A stretch of 64,000 nucleotides of DNA from the NCBI GenBank assembly GCA_945910005.1, contig OX246741.1, positions 50,990,625 through 51,054,624 of the forward strand, in the 5' to 3' direction. This DNA is from Isoperla grammatica. Its lineage: Eukaryota; Arthropoda; Insecta; Plecoptera; Perlodidae. The translations under genes were made by a program, and so were the position numbers. The notes under the pieces were generated by a model, which did not search any database, was not told where the DNA came from, and worked only from the letters and a program-made list of their open reading frames with translations. Below are positions 1-10,697 of the stretch, piece by piece (within the stretch, counting starts at the first letter, position 1; the number at the start of each line of letters is the position of its first letter).

Positions 1-1057
1 AATTGGAAGCTCTAAATCAATGGTGAATTCATGCCATTTAAGTTGAATTTTGTAACACTAATTTTGCTATTGACAATTTCGTCCCAGATCCCAGTTTTCA
101 TTATTGTTGCTCTTCATGTAAAAAACAAGTCTATACAGTATAAATCTACTCGACTAGCTAGCAGACTAAACCAACAATCAGTGACAATAATTAACAACAA
201 TGGCCAATTGTTGTATTAGCCAACGCGATGTCTAGTCGACTAGCGTCAAAATAGAATGAACATAATCCCGGACACGATACAAAATTACGTTTACGAGTAG
301 GCTATATGTTAGGGGCCCACCAGGTTCTGTTGCCCGGGGAAAGCTACGCCACTGTCTTTCTCCCTTTATCAAGCAATGCTGTTCTAAATAAATAAAATAA
401 AATACATTCGTATTTAGAGATTCTACCCATCTCAGTAACAAGACTGATTTTCAGTGGGGGACTTTAACTAAAGTGACTAAACCAACCCTGTAGGCTCCGA
501 ACACCATCGACGAGTGAACGATATTAACCAATCAAAGATCTATATTTCAAATATGTAAACATATGAACCTGTGATTGGACAGTGCGAACACCTGCGGACA
601 GATGCCAGAATCAACAAGGCTGATTCAGAACAACTTTGAATTTATTGAATTCTTCGTTGCTATAGGACGTTCGTCCGTTCTAAATCACATAGAATTTATC
701 CAAGTCATTGCGTGTCGAATATTTATAATAATAATATCACGTGTCCATTACTAGAAACAAAACTATACGAAATAAAATAAACCTAGAAGAGTCGTGCGGG
801 TCACAACATGTAGTAATAATCATTATTTGTCATAGTGAGAAATGTGCATCTTTTGCACAAACAATTAAAATAATACCATTGTGTTACAATTGTAGTACCT
901 ATATACTGCTACATTACGTTACTTTTGCTTGAATGTCACGGTGACAATGGCAAAGCAACCCAAATCAGCACTATAAACCAATTTAAACTTACGTGGCTTC
1001 TGAACGTTTGCGTAACAAATTCTAGTATTTACATTAAAAGGTCGATTACAATTATTA
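1..1057. other. AT-rich non-coding DNA, nothing recognised
   Basis: No reading frame with family resemblance, tandem array or clear inverted repeat was seen. Short open frames are of the size expected by chance in AT-rich DNA. Confidence 0.5.
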
Positions 1058-1280
1058 GGGCCGGTTTTTCAATCACTTTTTAATCAGTGTTTAGTGTAAC
1101 CGGGGCTATCACCAATATTGTCAATGTAAAATGTATTTACAACCTAAACATATATTCAAAATGATATTTTTTAGTTCAAACTAATTTTGTATATGATACC
1201 AATTTTAAAAAACCCACAACTTAGTTCTAATTTATTGAATTCATAAGCCCAAATGTTTGATAAATAGGAAATAAAATAGT
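1058..1280. repeat. Dispersed repeat R1, copy 1
   Basis: Begins with a GGCCGGTTTTTCAATCAC-type end, followed by an AACC-rich stretch, a GGGCTATCACCAA block and AACATATATTCAAAATG, and closes near ATAGGAAATA. The same blocks occur in the same order at 13927-14140. The opening block alone recurs, more diverged, near 12165 and 23690. This is probably an old non-autonomous DNA element. The ends and class are not certain. Confidence 0.6.
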
Positions 1281-2356
1281 ATATGTATGTTTATTCTGGT
1301 TGGCTATTATTTAATCATTTGTAAAGCTTACAAAGATTTTAAATTATGCAACGTTTAGAGAACAATGATCTGTCTATACCAAATACAATGTAGTCTACAT
1401 ACGAATTTAAAGTCGCTGGAATATGAATTCTATCACTTTGATAAGAGTAATTAGGATGTATTTGATATTTGGTTACTAACAGTATGATAGCATTCTCAAA
1501 ATCCCTAGTTAGCCTAATCACTGACTGATAAAAACTGGCCCTTACATTACACATTTTGTCCACAGCTGGGTTGACCTTCCAACAGACTAACCCAAAGTAA
1601 ACACATTATGAGTCTGCAGACGTTAACTCCGGCCCAAGACATTTCGATTCTGTATGACTTATGATGAGTGTGCCTATGCTGAATACCAATTACAAATGCA
1701 GTAGCCATTTCATAGCAGTTTTTTCTGTGGTCCCGATAGGTAACGTGAAACAGGTATCAAAATATTGATAATGTCTATTCCCACTCATTGCAATCTAATA
1801 GACTAATAGTTAGATGTAATATGAAAACGTGTTTATAAACACATGCTAGTGATTTTTAATATGTTTATACATTACGTATTAAGGTCATAAGAAATTTAAA
1901 TTCACTAGCTTGGACCTACGGTAACGAGGCCACGCAATATTTGAATTACACAAATACAATAATATATTTGAATTGCCTCAACGCTTATGTAAGATGTCAC
2001 TTCTCATATACAATCAAATAATTATACGCTCATTGCCACAATGTCATAAAGGTAGTCAGCTACGAAGCTTATGACTATTACGATCGTTGGTTGTGTCTGA
2101 GCCGTGGATGCGTCGACATAGAATCTGTCTTATTGTTGTTTTAGATTTGTAGGTGCATTATTTATTGTGATATGTGAAGATGGCAGATTGCACTGCTTAC
2201 TTAAACCACACACGAAATAACACAGAACTTCACAAACCATTTACAGTTGGGATATGATTATGCATGAGGCCATGCAGATACAAATTTAATTTGTTTTAAT
2301 TTGTTATCTGTGATGAGGCTCTTATAACAGGCGTATCAGTAATAATCGTAATTGTT
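1281..2356. other. AT-rich non-coding DNA, nothing recognised
   Basis: No gene, array or palindrome recognised. Confidence 0.45.
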
Positions 2357-2598
2357 GGTAGGACCTGCACAACTTGGCCCTCTTCAGGTGACATTTACTG
2401 TGGTATTTGGTTAGTTGTGGAAGATTGCCCGAGAGCTATTCGTATGACCGTGGTATGACTCAATTTCAGCATTCGCCTCTATGATTGCGAAAACCTTGAG
2501 GCTAAACTTCAGTCAAGATAGCCGGTAAAGCGGGTATCGAACCTGCGATCTCCCGAATTAGCGACTTGTTTGCTAACCATTAGCCGGATCTCGATCGG
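2357..2598 (-). mobile_element. tRNA-derived SINE (family S1), diverged copy
   Basis: Reads on the minus strand. The tRNA-like head is at the high-coordinate end: a complement of the pol III B box (consensus GGTTCGANTCC, here GTTCGATACCC-like) near 2535-2550, next to the block CTCCCGAATTAG shared with the intact copies. The body block CTCAATTTCAGCATTCGCC and the 3' block CTTCAGGTGAC follow toward lower coordinates. Many substitutions make this one of the older copies in the window. Confidence 0.8.
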
Positions 2599-2623
2599 TA
2601 TTACATATTTTATCGTAATAGAG

Positions 2624-2637
2624 CCCCCCCCCCCCCC
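2624..2637. repeat. Poly-C tract (14 C)
   Basis: Homopolymer run directly beside the SINE at 2357-2598. One of several C or G runs of 10 bases or more in this AT-rich window. Confidence 0.9.
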
Positions 2638-2760
2638 ACATAATAGTTGCCTATTATCAATTCCTGTGCAACGTAATGCAAACTACTAGATTTGTGAAAC
2701 TTTGAATTTAGTTTGTGTTGATGTTTGTACATTATTTGTGATGTGTATTGGCAGTCTGCT

Positions 2761-2790
2761 CCCCCCCCCCCCGCACACACACACACACAC
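2761..2790. repeat. Poly-C tract followed by (CA)n
   Basis: Twelve C, one G, then about nine CA dinucleotides. Open frames across it are composition artefacts. Confidence 0.9.
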
Positions 2791-3109
2791 GTTATAAACA
2801 AAGCAATGTGTGTGCGTATACCAAACCAACAATATGGTAGATTGCATACATAACACAGTTCTTCGTGTGTCCGCCCGGCCCGACAAGCCAAATATATACC
2901 TCGATCCGATTCACAACGGATACGGGTTGCAAGTTTTTTTAAACTTTATATCTTATACTTACGAACACATACATTATGCACCAACCTTTCTTTGCGAACT
3001 TTGGGTTGAGGTTTGTGAGGTTCGCTTTGTGGGTCACTCAATAAACTTAAATTAGTCTATGCGCCTTGATAAGGGAAACAAAACTAGTATTAGCTTTTCT
3101 TATAGAAAT

Positions 3110-3185
3110 AGTGTTTCGCTAGCATGCACCACTAGTTTGAAAGGTCACTGGTTTGATTCCCTGCACTGTGAATCATAATAGTACT
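3110..3185 (+). other. Possible tRNA-like SINE head
   Basis: The block GGTCACTGGTTTGATTCCC resembles a pol III B box preceded by a T-stem. An A-box-like stretch upstream is weak and no body homologous to family S1 follows. It could be a relic of another tRNA-derived SINE, or chance. Confidence 0.3.
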
Positions 3186-3345
3186 TTTCCGAAGTGTTTC
3201 TCAATGGATAATCCGGGATGTTTACAAACAACCCTCGGCCAATTTCAAAATTGAAAAGTATCAGACAGCCCAGCTGTTTCACTTTTGCTCATAAATTATT
3301 TATCATCAAATATAATACTTTTGCGTCCGGGTCCACCTTCAACCT

Positions 3346-3362
3346 CCCCCCCCCCCCCCCCC
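3346..3362. repeat. Poly-C tract (17 C)
   Basis: Uninterrupted C run. Further G and C runs lie at 3826-3860 and 4284-4300. Confidence 0.9.
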
Positions 3363-4107
3363 TCCAAGCCAAGTTTATGGGTGGCTCGTACAGTTATCAC
3401 AGATGACTAATTATTATAAACACTTCGTGCTCTTATGCAAAAGCCAATTAATGTAAGCTTAGGACTACTATACGTAGGCCTATCAACAGGAGCTTTTAAA
3501 ATGAGCCTATAAAGTAATGCAATGGACAACACAGTGTACTTCCATTTACATGTAAACACATTTTTGTATTAGAATGAAAGTAATTCTTTTATTCTCCAAT
3601 AATTATCATCAAACAATACCATTAATTATTTAAAGTATACACAGCCGTCCGCGGAAACGCATATGATAAGAGTGCAGGGGACTGCAAGTGCAGGCAGTTC
3701 CCAAGCATAAAACACCGAGGAACGTAGGTTCTGGTCCTACGTGGGACAGTTTTTTGTAATTTCCTTCATCAACAGTTTGTGTCACCACTCATTGTCTTTG
3801 GATGCTATTACCAGGCGTATAGGAATGGGGGGGGGGAATGGGGGGAGATTCCCCCCCCCCACTGTTTCCTGTGACCCACCCAATTTAGCGTGTTTGGCAC
3901 ATTCCGACATACAATACCACACGGATACCCGGGTAAACATTCACCAACTAAATTTCATATTTCACAAGAGAAAATAATATTTGCAGAAACACAGAGGGCC
4001 CCACGCCCCGGAGAAAGCCAAGATCTTCGACACAAGATACATTTCCTCTGCCTTTGTTTGTACTTTGTAGCATTACAAAATAAAAGCGAATGGGTGCTTG
4101 AGGTCAG

Positions 4108-4300
4108 TGACGTAATTAGGGAAGAGGCGGGTTAGGGCCCTCAAAACGTATTTATTTAAGCCTAAAAATCGAGAAATAACTAATATAGCAATAAAAAATT
4201 TCGCCGTCGGCGAAAAGGCCTCCGGAGGCTGGGGCTCCGCCCCAGACCCCGCGAGTTATCCGCGCTTCGCGCTCACAATTCTCCCCCCGCCCCCCCCCCC
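4108..4300. repeat. Dispersed element R3 with GC-rich terminal hairpins
   Basis: Opens with GTGACGTAATTAGG, which resembles GTGGCGTAACTAGG at 38681. It then runs through AT-rich DNA into a cluster of short hairpins: CGCCGTCGGCG, GCCTCCGGAGGC, GGGGCTCCGCCCC and GCGCTTCGCGC, ending in a C-rich run. The layout (conserved start, AT-rich middle, stacked GC hairpins at one end) suggests a non-autonomous transposable element. I cannot assign the superfamily. Confidence 0.5.
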
Positions 4301-4539
4301 ACTTGATTTACAGTTCCTACTGGCCTGGCTATTACCAAGTCTGCAAAGTGTGGAATGAGACCTTTGAGAGTCTAATTAGTAATTAGTCACTCAACAATGA
4401 GACCTTGAAATTCGCTGGCGTACCAGTACCAATAGACTTGATTGGTTGCCCATCTCTGGTACTGGTACATACTCCATATCTAACGTTAGGCAGCTTGGCT
4501 CTCTCCCATCCCATCGCCAGAAACCACGCTCGACTCGAG

Positions 4540-4700
4540 CTGATAATGATATCTGTTGCACGGATAGTTTCGGTGCGCGGTGCGCGGGGAGGTGAAACCC
4601 GCCAGCCAATAGGAGACGTCTCGAGCGTTCAAACCTCGGCTGCAAGCGCTGCGCCTTTCAACCGTTAGGGCGAGGTAGCGGCCGAGAGAATAAAATAAAT
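4540..4700. promoter_or_regulatory. CpG-rich island-like patch, possible promoter
   Basis: About 160 bases clearly richer in GC and CpG than the flanks, with a CCAAT motif (CCAGCCAATAGG) near 4610 and an adjacent GAGACGTCTC palindrome. No coding exon was identified on either side, so a promoter role is speculative. It may instead be a GC-rich repeat. Confidence 0.25.
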
Positions 4701-5327
4701 TGGAACACAAAACATGCGTTTTGTAAATGAAAATTCCCTTTGAAACATTTAACCGAGAGTTTTGAAAGTTAACATTTGCACTCAGGTTGATTTAAGCTGC
4801 TTGTTGTTGTACGAAAATATGTTAAAAAAAATTCCAGTCATTTAAAATAAGCAAACGAATTTCGGGAAAGTTGAGTGAAATCAAGAAGTTTCTCAATTTT
4901 TCACTAAAAATTGGGTGACTGTTTTTAAAATGTGTTAACTGGAGCGAGTAGATCGTTTCTTAATTAAGGATATGACCAAATATGAAAATTATCGTAGTAA
5001 TCGTTTAACTGAAAAAATCAGTCGTCTCAGTGCTTGTATTTGCCTCCGCGCTAACCTCAGCGAGTCCTCTTAAATAACTTCTTGATTTGCACACAGTTTC
5101 TAGGCATGGTAACATCATATATATTATTTGACTTAATCTCAAGCCTTGAATTACTTCTCTTGAATTATGCCTCATTTCTTGTTTGTTGTGTTTTTGTAGT
5201 TTTTGTGTTTTGTATTTCTTGTAATGTATAATATTGTGTTTGTTTGTGGAACTTAAGTGAAATGAAAATATTTAATAATAATATAATAATGTTTTCAATC
5301 GGAGCAGGGAATGTATTTATAAAATAA

Positions 5328-5398
<71 letters not shown>
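5328..5398. repeat. (AGT)n microsatellite
   Basis: About 23 AGT/TAG units with no interruption. The minus-strand poly-tyrosine frame here is a repeat artefact. The right flank (5399-5460) holds a short hairpin GGGGCTACTGCCCC and AATAAA-like AT-rich sequence resembling a LINE 3' end. That part is suggestive only. Confidence 0.9.
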
Positions 5399-5460
5399 TT
5401 GTATGTTAGCAACGGGGCTACTGCCCCACAAGTGCAATATAATACAATGAAATAAAAAAT

Positions 5461-6740
5461 TTTTTAAAAAAAAGTTGTAGTTGAATAAGACTAATTGCAG
5501 AAACGCGACCAAGTTGTAAATATTGCAGAGCTTGTGTGACTCGCTAGTCATTAGGAGTAAGTGGTCATTAGTGATTTGATCTGGAAAATTGGGTTTAATT
5601 CTCTAGTCCATTGGGAATACGACTGATATTAAATTAAACAATTCTACCACAATTCAACTGGAACCGTCTTTGTGCATTCAATACGATTAAAACATTATCG
5701 TTTATGGTACTGGTAATTGGTAAAACAGTACAAGTTAATTAAATAGACTAAGCGCTTTACCACAGTTGATAAATAGGAAATGAAGCCGTAGAAAGAGAAA
5801 AATGAGCGGCAAGAAGATAAAAAGGGCGAGAGAGAACTTTATGACAATATTTTATATTTATTTTGCTACTACCTCCCCTTTTTGTTTGTGTTTTTTTGTT
5901 TGTTTGTTTATTTATAGATAACTAAAATTACATTTAACACACACATCTTTTGCATCTTCTGCATTTTCCTCCTTATACATCTGTTGCAAGGCGGGTTCAC
6001 ACAAAAAGTGTTTAAGAAAGTTGAAGTATACGATTTACATTGAAGCGTTCACATACTTTACTAGTGATAAGTGTTTATTCCGAGTGATTAAGAAAGTTCA
6101 TTATTCACGATTGTTAAGCGTTAGTAACAACCAATCGCTGCGTGGAACATAACAGTGGTTCAGCTAATAAAAATCGTACCATCCGAGTCAAATTAGGTTT
6201 TAATGTTGTTTAGGTTTTAATTTTTACGCAGTTCGTTTTGACAGCTTCCAGTACCGATGTAAACAATAGGTTCGTTTGATTTGGCTACACCTTTTGTATT
6301 TTTTGCACTCACTGACAGTAAATCAAACGAACTTAATTTTAAATCAAAGTTTCACGTCGTCTGCTGCAGCCTGTAGGTTATCAGTCCATATCATTAACTA
6401 TTTGAAAATGTTCCGATAAGGAGTGACTATGGCGATATCATTTAAATATCTTCATCCATTTTCAGCAAATTAATAACGGCTGTCAACTTTGGGACAACAT
6501 GGAACCGTTTTTGTTTTACACGCCCACGCCATAGTACTAATTTTTGCGGAAAGAGTGCGCTACTCACTTGTCAAAGCACTCGAAAACTGCCAACTTTCAA
6601 AGTCGTCATGTATTTCTTTACAAGATATGGGGGGCGGCGATTTGTTTTCCTACTGGTAGTCCATCCGCCGCTCTGCAGTAACCATGCATTTCTCGTACGT
6701 TTACACACAGTCAATAATTGAAGACATGAACGTGTATAAA
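5461..6740. other. Non-coding DNA downstream of the protease gene
   Basis: No gene seen. A small inverted repeat pairs GGTTCGTTTGATTT (6269-6283) with AAATCAAACGAAC (6321-6334). The region lies 3' of the minus-strand protease gene. Confidence 0.4.
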
Positions 6741-6752
6741 TTACTTTGAAAT

Positions 6753-6758
6753 TTTATT
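6753..6758 (-). terminator. Polyadenylation signal AATAAA of the protease gene
   Basis: AATAAA on the minus strand, about 40 bases beyond the stop codon of the protease. Spacing and strand fit a short 3' UTR. Confidence 0.6.
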
Positions 6759-6796
6759 ATTATTTATCAGATTGGTATTCAGTCTCGTGAAGTTGT

Positions 6797-7858
6797 CTAC
6801 GCCGATGTGCGATCACTGCCGACGAGAATGCTCAGCCAGAACGCGATGGTCAACACAGAGACACCGGCCACGGTTGCTGAGCTTGCTGAGCTCGTCTTTG
6901 CAGATCGGGGCTTAATGACCTTCAATGACTTCATTGGTTTAATTTCGGGGACGTGTTGTCTGATCCAGTCTTCGAAGAATGAGACTTTCGAGTAGACATG
7001 AAAGGTATTGTTGGTGCCACAAGGCGGAGTATGGTCGGGGTGTTTATTATCCCTTAGGCCAACTAGAACACCTATTTGAACACGTCCATAAACCAATGGA
7101 CCTCCCGAGTCCCCTCTACATGTCGAAGTGCCATCTTTTATGACGTCCGCGCACAAGTGCTCGTCCCCCCAGTGATTCGGCCTATTTTTCTTACAGTACA
7201 TAAAGTCTTTGGCCGTAATGTTGATATTTCATATTTCATATTTATTTCATAGTTCACTGACCATTACAATGTAAGGGTGTACTCCTCTTGAGAGAGAGAG
7301 AGTGAATATGTAGAACATACGAGTGTTATTAAATGGAGGCGACGGAGAGGTAAGACCAAAGCCCACTGAAGTAGAAGGCAAGTTTCTCCCTCCGCGAGGA
7401 AATTTAAACATTGTGATTTTATCAACAAACTCGTTAAAGTTGAATGGTTGGCCGACCTCGACCAGGGCGATGTCCTGGTTGGCAGACGTAGGACCGCCGG
7501 GGACGCGCTCGTGGACAATGTGGCGCACTGATGTCCTCTCCTGCCTTTCTTCAGTTTTGACCTTACGGTCGACAGTGCCGGCTACTACTGTCGTCACCGC
7601 CGTATTAAGATCCCCTCCTTTATCTGTTATAGTATATCGGTAACAGTGTGCGGCTGTTAGTACCCACTTGCCTGCGATGATGGATCCCGAGCATAGGCCG
7701 CCGCCCAATTCGTGGCTGATTGAAAGGGCGACGACGTAAGGGAATTGTTTCAGTTCACAGAGCTTACCTCCTATAATGCGCTCAGGGACTTCTTGGTCAG
7801 ACTCACTTTGAATCAGGCTGAACACAGCGAACAGATACACTAAACACTTTAAATCCAT
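6797..7858 (-). CDS. Chymotrypsin-like (S1) serine protease with C-terminal membrane anchor, two exons
   Basis: Proposed CDS is complement(join(6797..7206,7321..7858)), 315 residues. Residues 1-18 form a signal peptide and R27|IIGG is the zymogen activation site. The catalytic triad is visible: H71 in LTAAHC, D129 in DIAL and S213 in GDSGGPL. Cysteine pairs C56-C72, C184-C198 and the 191-220-type pair are present. C34 (position 22) lacks its usual partner at 157. The specificity-pocket residue (189 numbering) is S207, as in chymotrypsin, not the Asp of trypsin. The usual SWG 214-216 segment reads LVG. After DWIRQHVPE comes a ~40-residue tail with a hydrophobic stretch (about 289-308), suggesting a type I or GPI-like membrane anchor. 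ATG at 7858 is chosen over 7912 because the signal peptide begins there. Family assignment is firm; substrate and physiological role are unknown. Confidence 0.88.
7207..7320 (-). other. Intron of the serine protease gene
   Basis: Phase-1 intron of 114 bases with donor GTATGT and acceptor CCAAAG. Joining across it restores the serine-protease frame between the FGLTS region and the C184 region. Without splicing the frame stops about 25 codons later and loses the catalytic Ser. The intron carries a (CT)n run on the gene strand. The acceptor lacks a strong polypyrimidine tract immediately upstream, so its exact position is the least certain part of the model. Confidence 0.65.
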
Positions 7859-8289
7859 GACTTTTACAATAAAATTAGGTCTAGTAGAAATTGGAAGCTG
7901 GAACAAAGACAACTGTTTATCGTTTCCTAAGAACAGATTTCAATTGTTCTTAAGTCCATTCAACGATTGTATCAAATAATTTAGTATACAACCTATCTTT
8001 GTATTCTAAAGTATTTGGTCCGTTCCTCCCCTGGCGGAGATTTAGTAAACCTGACTTGGAGTCTGCCGGGCGTGCGTTCGTCCGTGTGCTGCTGCGTGCG
8101 GCAAAAAGTTGCACTTTTGGTGGTGATCGAGCGCTGTCCGCGCAGCCGATACGGGTAAAAACAGTACTCTATTTTACCTCGTATTTCAACTATTTTCATC
8201 AATACAGATCACATCGACCTCTGTGACCAAAGTTCTGAACCTCTTACTGCGTATAACCAAAGATTACGTCAAGGTGGGGTATCACGGGT
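7859..8289. other. Upstream region of the protease gene
   Basis: Should contain the promoter, since the gene reads leftward. I see no clear TATA box or initiator. A GC-richer patch lies at 8025-8150. Its function is unknown. Confidence 0.3.
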
Positions 8290-8626
8290 TTAAGATTTCA
8301 CGGTGTATATATCCATGTTTTCCTCCCTGTCCCTATGGGGATATATAGCGTACCTAAATAGCTCACAGTGTTAAGATATACGGTGTTCATATCCATGTTT
8401 TCCTCCCTGTCCCTATGGGGATGTATATCGTACCTAAATAGCTCACAGTGTTAAGATATCACGGTGTATACATCCATGTTTTCCTCCCTGTCCCTATGGG
8501 GATATATAGCGTACCTAAATAGCTCACAGTGTTAAGATATCACGGTGTATATATCCATGTTTTCCTCCCTGTCCCTATGGGGATATATAGCGTACCGTAA
8601 TAGCTCACAGTGTTAAGATATACGGT
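8290..8626. repeat. 81-bp tandem repeat, about four units
   Basis: Units begin with TTAAGAT at 8290, 8371, 8451, 8532 and 8613 (last partial), giving periods of 81, 80, 81 and 81. Each unit contains TCCATGTTTTCCTCCCTGTC and ATGGGGATATA and ends in GCTCACAGTG. Units are nearly identical, so the array expanded recently. It lies about 430 bases upstream of the protease start. Confidence 0.95.
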
Positions 8627-8639
8627 GTACATTTTCGAT

Positions 8640-9350
8640 TCATATTTTTGCAACGTGGCTAATCGAGACAATGAGTGGGTAGAATGTGATGATGATGGTT
8701 ATGGGGGTTGTTAAGAAGAAAAGGGACAGTAGGAGGGCGGGGAGGAAAGGGAAAGGAGGAGGAAAAGGGACTGGTGAAGATGTGGACTGCATTTTGTCTG
8801 ACTTCTCCTCCTCGACCTGTCCGGCTAGGGCAGCCCTACCAGAAGCATACGCTTCCGCCAGCATAGCTCTCGGGATCAACAAAGCACGCAAACCTGCCTA
8901 CCACGATAATGTAGCAGCAGTCCCTGGGCAGGTTGAATGTCTAAAGTTATGACGATATTTAGAAAATGACAATGTGGATTAATGGATATTTTATTAATGT
9001 AGATATACATAAAGTATATTGACACATCACATTTCTCTATCGGTCGGTTAATACATCTCTATTCGTTGCAAAGGACTATTGACATCAAATACACAAAAAC
9101 TTGAGTAAAGCTTGGAGTAATTTGAAATCAATGGAGCACTTTATTCCAATTTGAATGTTGACGCATAATGGAACGTTGTTTGTTTAACATTGGCCCAAGC
9201 TTTCAAACAATGCGTAACCCTTCTACAGTATATAATTATGACATGTGTACTTGGAATCTATAGGGGTCATGTCTGCATATAGGCACACGCTATATGTGAA
9301 CATCGCCAAAGAATGGGTTGTAAGTCACTTTTACGGCACTGTATCAAAAT
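8640..9350. other. Non-coding DNA with a purine-rich tract
   Basis: 8708-8775 is a purine-rich tract (AAGAAGAAAAGGG, GGAGGAGG). The rest shows no gene or repeat I recognise. Confidence 0.4.
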
Positions 9351-9352
9351 CT

Positions 9353-9612
9353 CGAAAGTGCAAAATCACGAATGTGCAAAACACCGAAAATGCGTTAAAT
9401 TTCACTTTCGTTATTCTACACTTTTGTAAAATTGCACTTTCGTGAGTTTACACTTTCGGTTGTTTGTACTTTCGTGATTCTTCACATTCGAGAAATATGA
9501 CATTCGTGAAAATGCACTTTCGGTATATTGCACATTCGACGATTTGCTCTTTCGGTGATTTAGACATTCGGTGGTTTACACTTTCATAAAATTGAACATT
9601 CGTGACATTGCT
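9353..9612. repeat. 16-bp phased inverted hexamer array
   Basis: Thirteen units start exactly every 16 bases from 9405 to 9597, each opening with CTTTCG or CATTCG or a one-base variant, followed by a poorly conserved 10-base spacer. On the left, three units in the opposite sense place CGAA at 9353, 9369 and 9385, also exactly 16 apart. There are no indels through the array. The combination of strict phase, conserved hexamer, variable spacer and inverted left arm is unusual. A second 16-bp phased palindrome with a related motif lies at 41731-41850. Probably a MITE-like element; I do not recognise the family. Confidence 0.85.
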
Positions 9613-10316
9613 GAAAAGGGTAGATTTTAAATAAATATATATCATTATTTTTTGTTTCAGAAGAGAATCGTGTTGAAAAGATTAGTACAAATACTTTCAA
9701 ACAAATAACAAAGTAATTATTTGTTCATTGTTTAAATATGGACAAGTTTAAAGTGTTTATTATGTGTTTTATATAGAGACAAAAACAAAAACTGTTATAA
9801 AAAAATGTAAATAAAAGTTATTTAAATATCTCTAATATCGTTGCGTTTTCTTACTTTTATTTGACAAATAAGTATTGATTTATTTATACTATAGTAATTA
9901 ATAATAATTACATCAGAATAAGGGCAAAAATCATTAGGTTTATTGAAAGCCTAGGCTCAAAATGATGTTCTTAAACAAAATGAATAATCACAATATTCAA
10001 CGAAATATGAGTTTCAAAATTATTCCCTCAAAAAACTTTTCACATTATTCTTTTAGATTTCTTTTAGTTCACAAGTACTCAACCACGTCTCTACCGCAGC
10101 CCTGTCCCGAGGCCAACTTTCTAACCCCAAACACACAACCCTTACCTATGTAAATGACAGATGATGTGAGACGTAATAAAGACGCTGCGAGGGCTAAATC
10201 TGGCACCTGCGCACTTACAGCATTGCCACATGGACACAGCGGCGCTCGGCACGCGGTGCCGGTCCTCAGTTGCTCTGCGTCTTTAGAGCCAACTTCACGC
10301 GTCCGTCCCGTAGCAG
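9613..10316. other. AT-rich DNA grading into a CpG-rich patch
   Basis: 9613-10060 is AT-rich with no feature. 10160-10316 is CpG-rich and abuts the 27-bp minisatellite. No exon recognised. Confidence 0.35.
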
Positions 10317-10697
10317 CTTGTAAACCTCGGCTATTGGAACACGCTTGTAACCGTCGGGTATTAGTACACGCTTGTAACCGTCGGGTATTAGTACACACTT
10401 GTAACCGTCGGCTATTGGTACACGCTTATAAACGTCGGCTATTAGTACACGCTTGTAATCGTCGGCTATTGGTACACGCTTGTAACCGTCGGGTATTAGT
10501 ACACGCTTGTAACCGTCGGCTATTGGTACACGCTTGTAACCGTCGGGTATTAGTACACGCTTGTAAACGTCGGCTATTGGTTCACGCTTGTAACAGTCGG
10601 GTATTGGTACACACTTGTAAACGTCGAAAATTACTACACCTATCTAACTGTCGGTTATTAGTATCCGTTCATTTAAACGTCGGCTATTGGTATACAT
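10317..10697. repeat. 27-bp minisatellite, about 14 units
   Basis: The unit reads like CTTGTAACCGTCGG followed by GTATTAGTACACG. Two main variants alternate (GGGTATTAG and GGCTATTGG), and units decay toward the right end. Because 27 is divisible by three, one frame stays open for 186 codons and would encode nine-residue repeats. This is a by-product of the period, not evidence of a gene. Confidence 0.93.

Noticed and set aside
6807..6995. Plus-strand frame overlapping the protease exon
   Set aside because: Antisense shadow of a well-supported minus-strand coding exon. The same applies to the frames at 7323-7643 and 7264-7518.
9353..9612. Possible CRISPR-like array (short repeats with variable spacers)
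   Set aside because: The repeat is only six bases, spacers are ten, the genome is eukaryotic and no cas-like gene is present.
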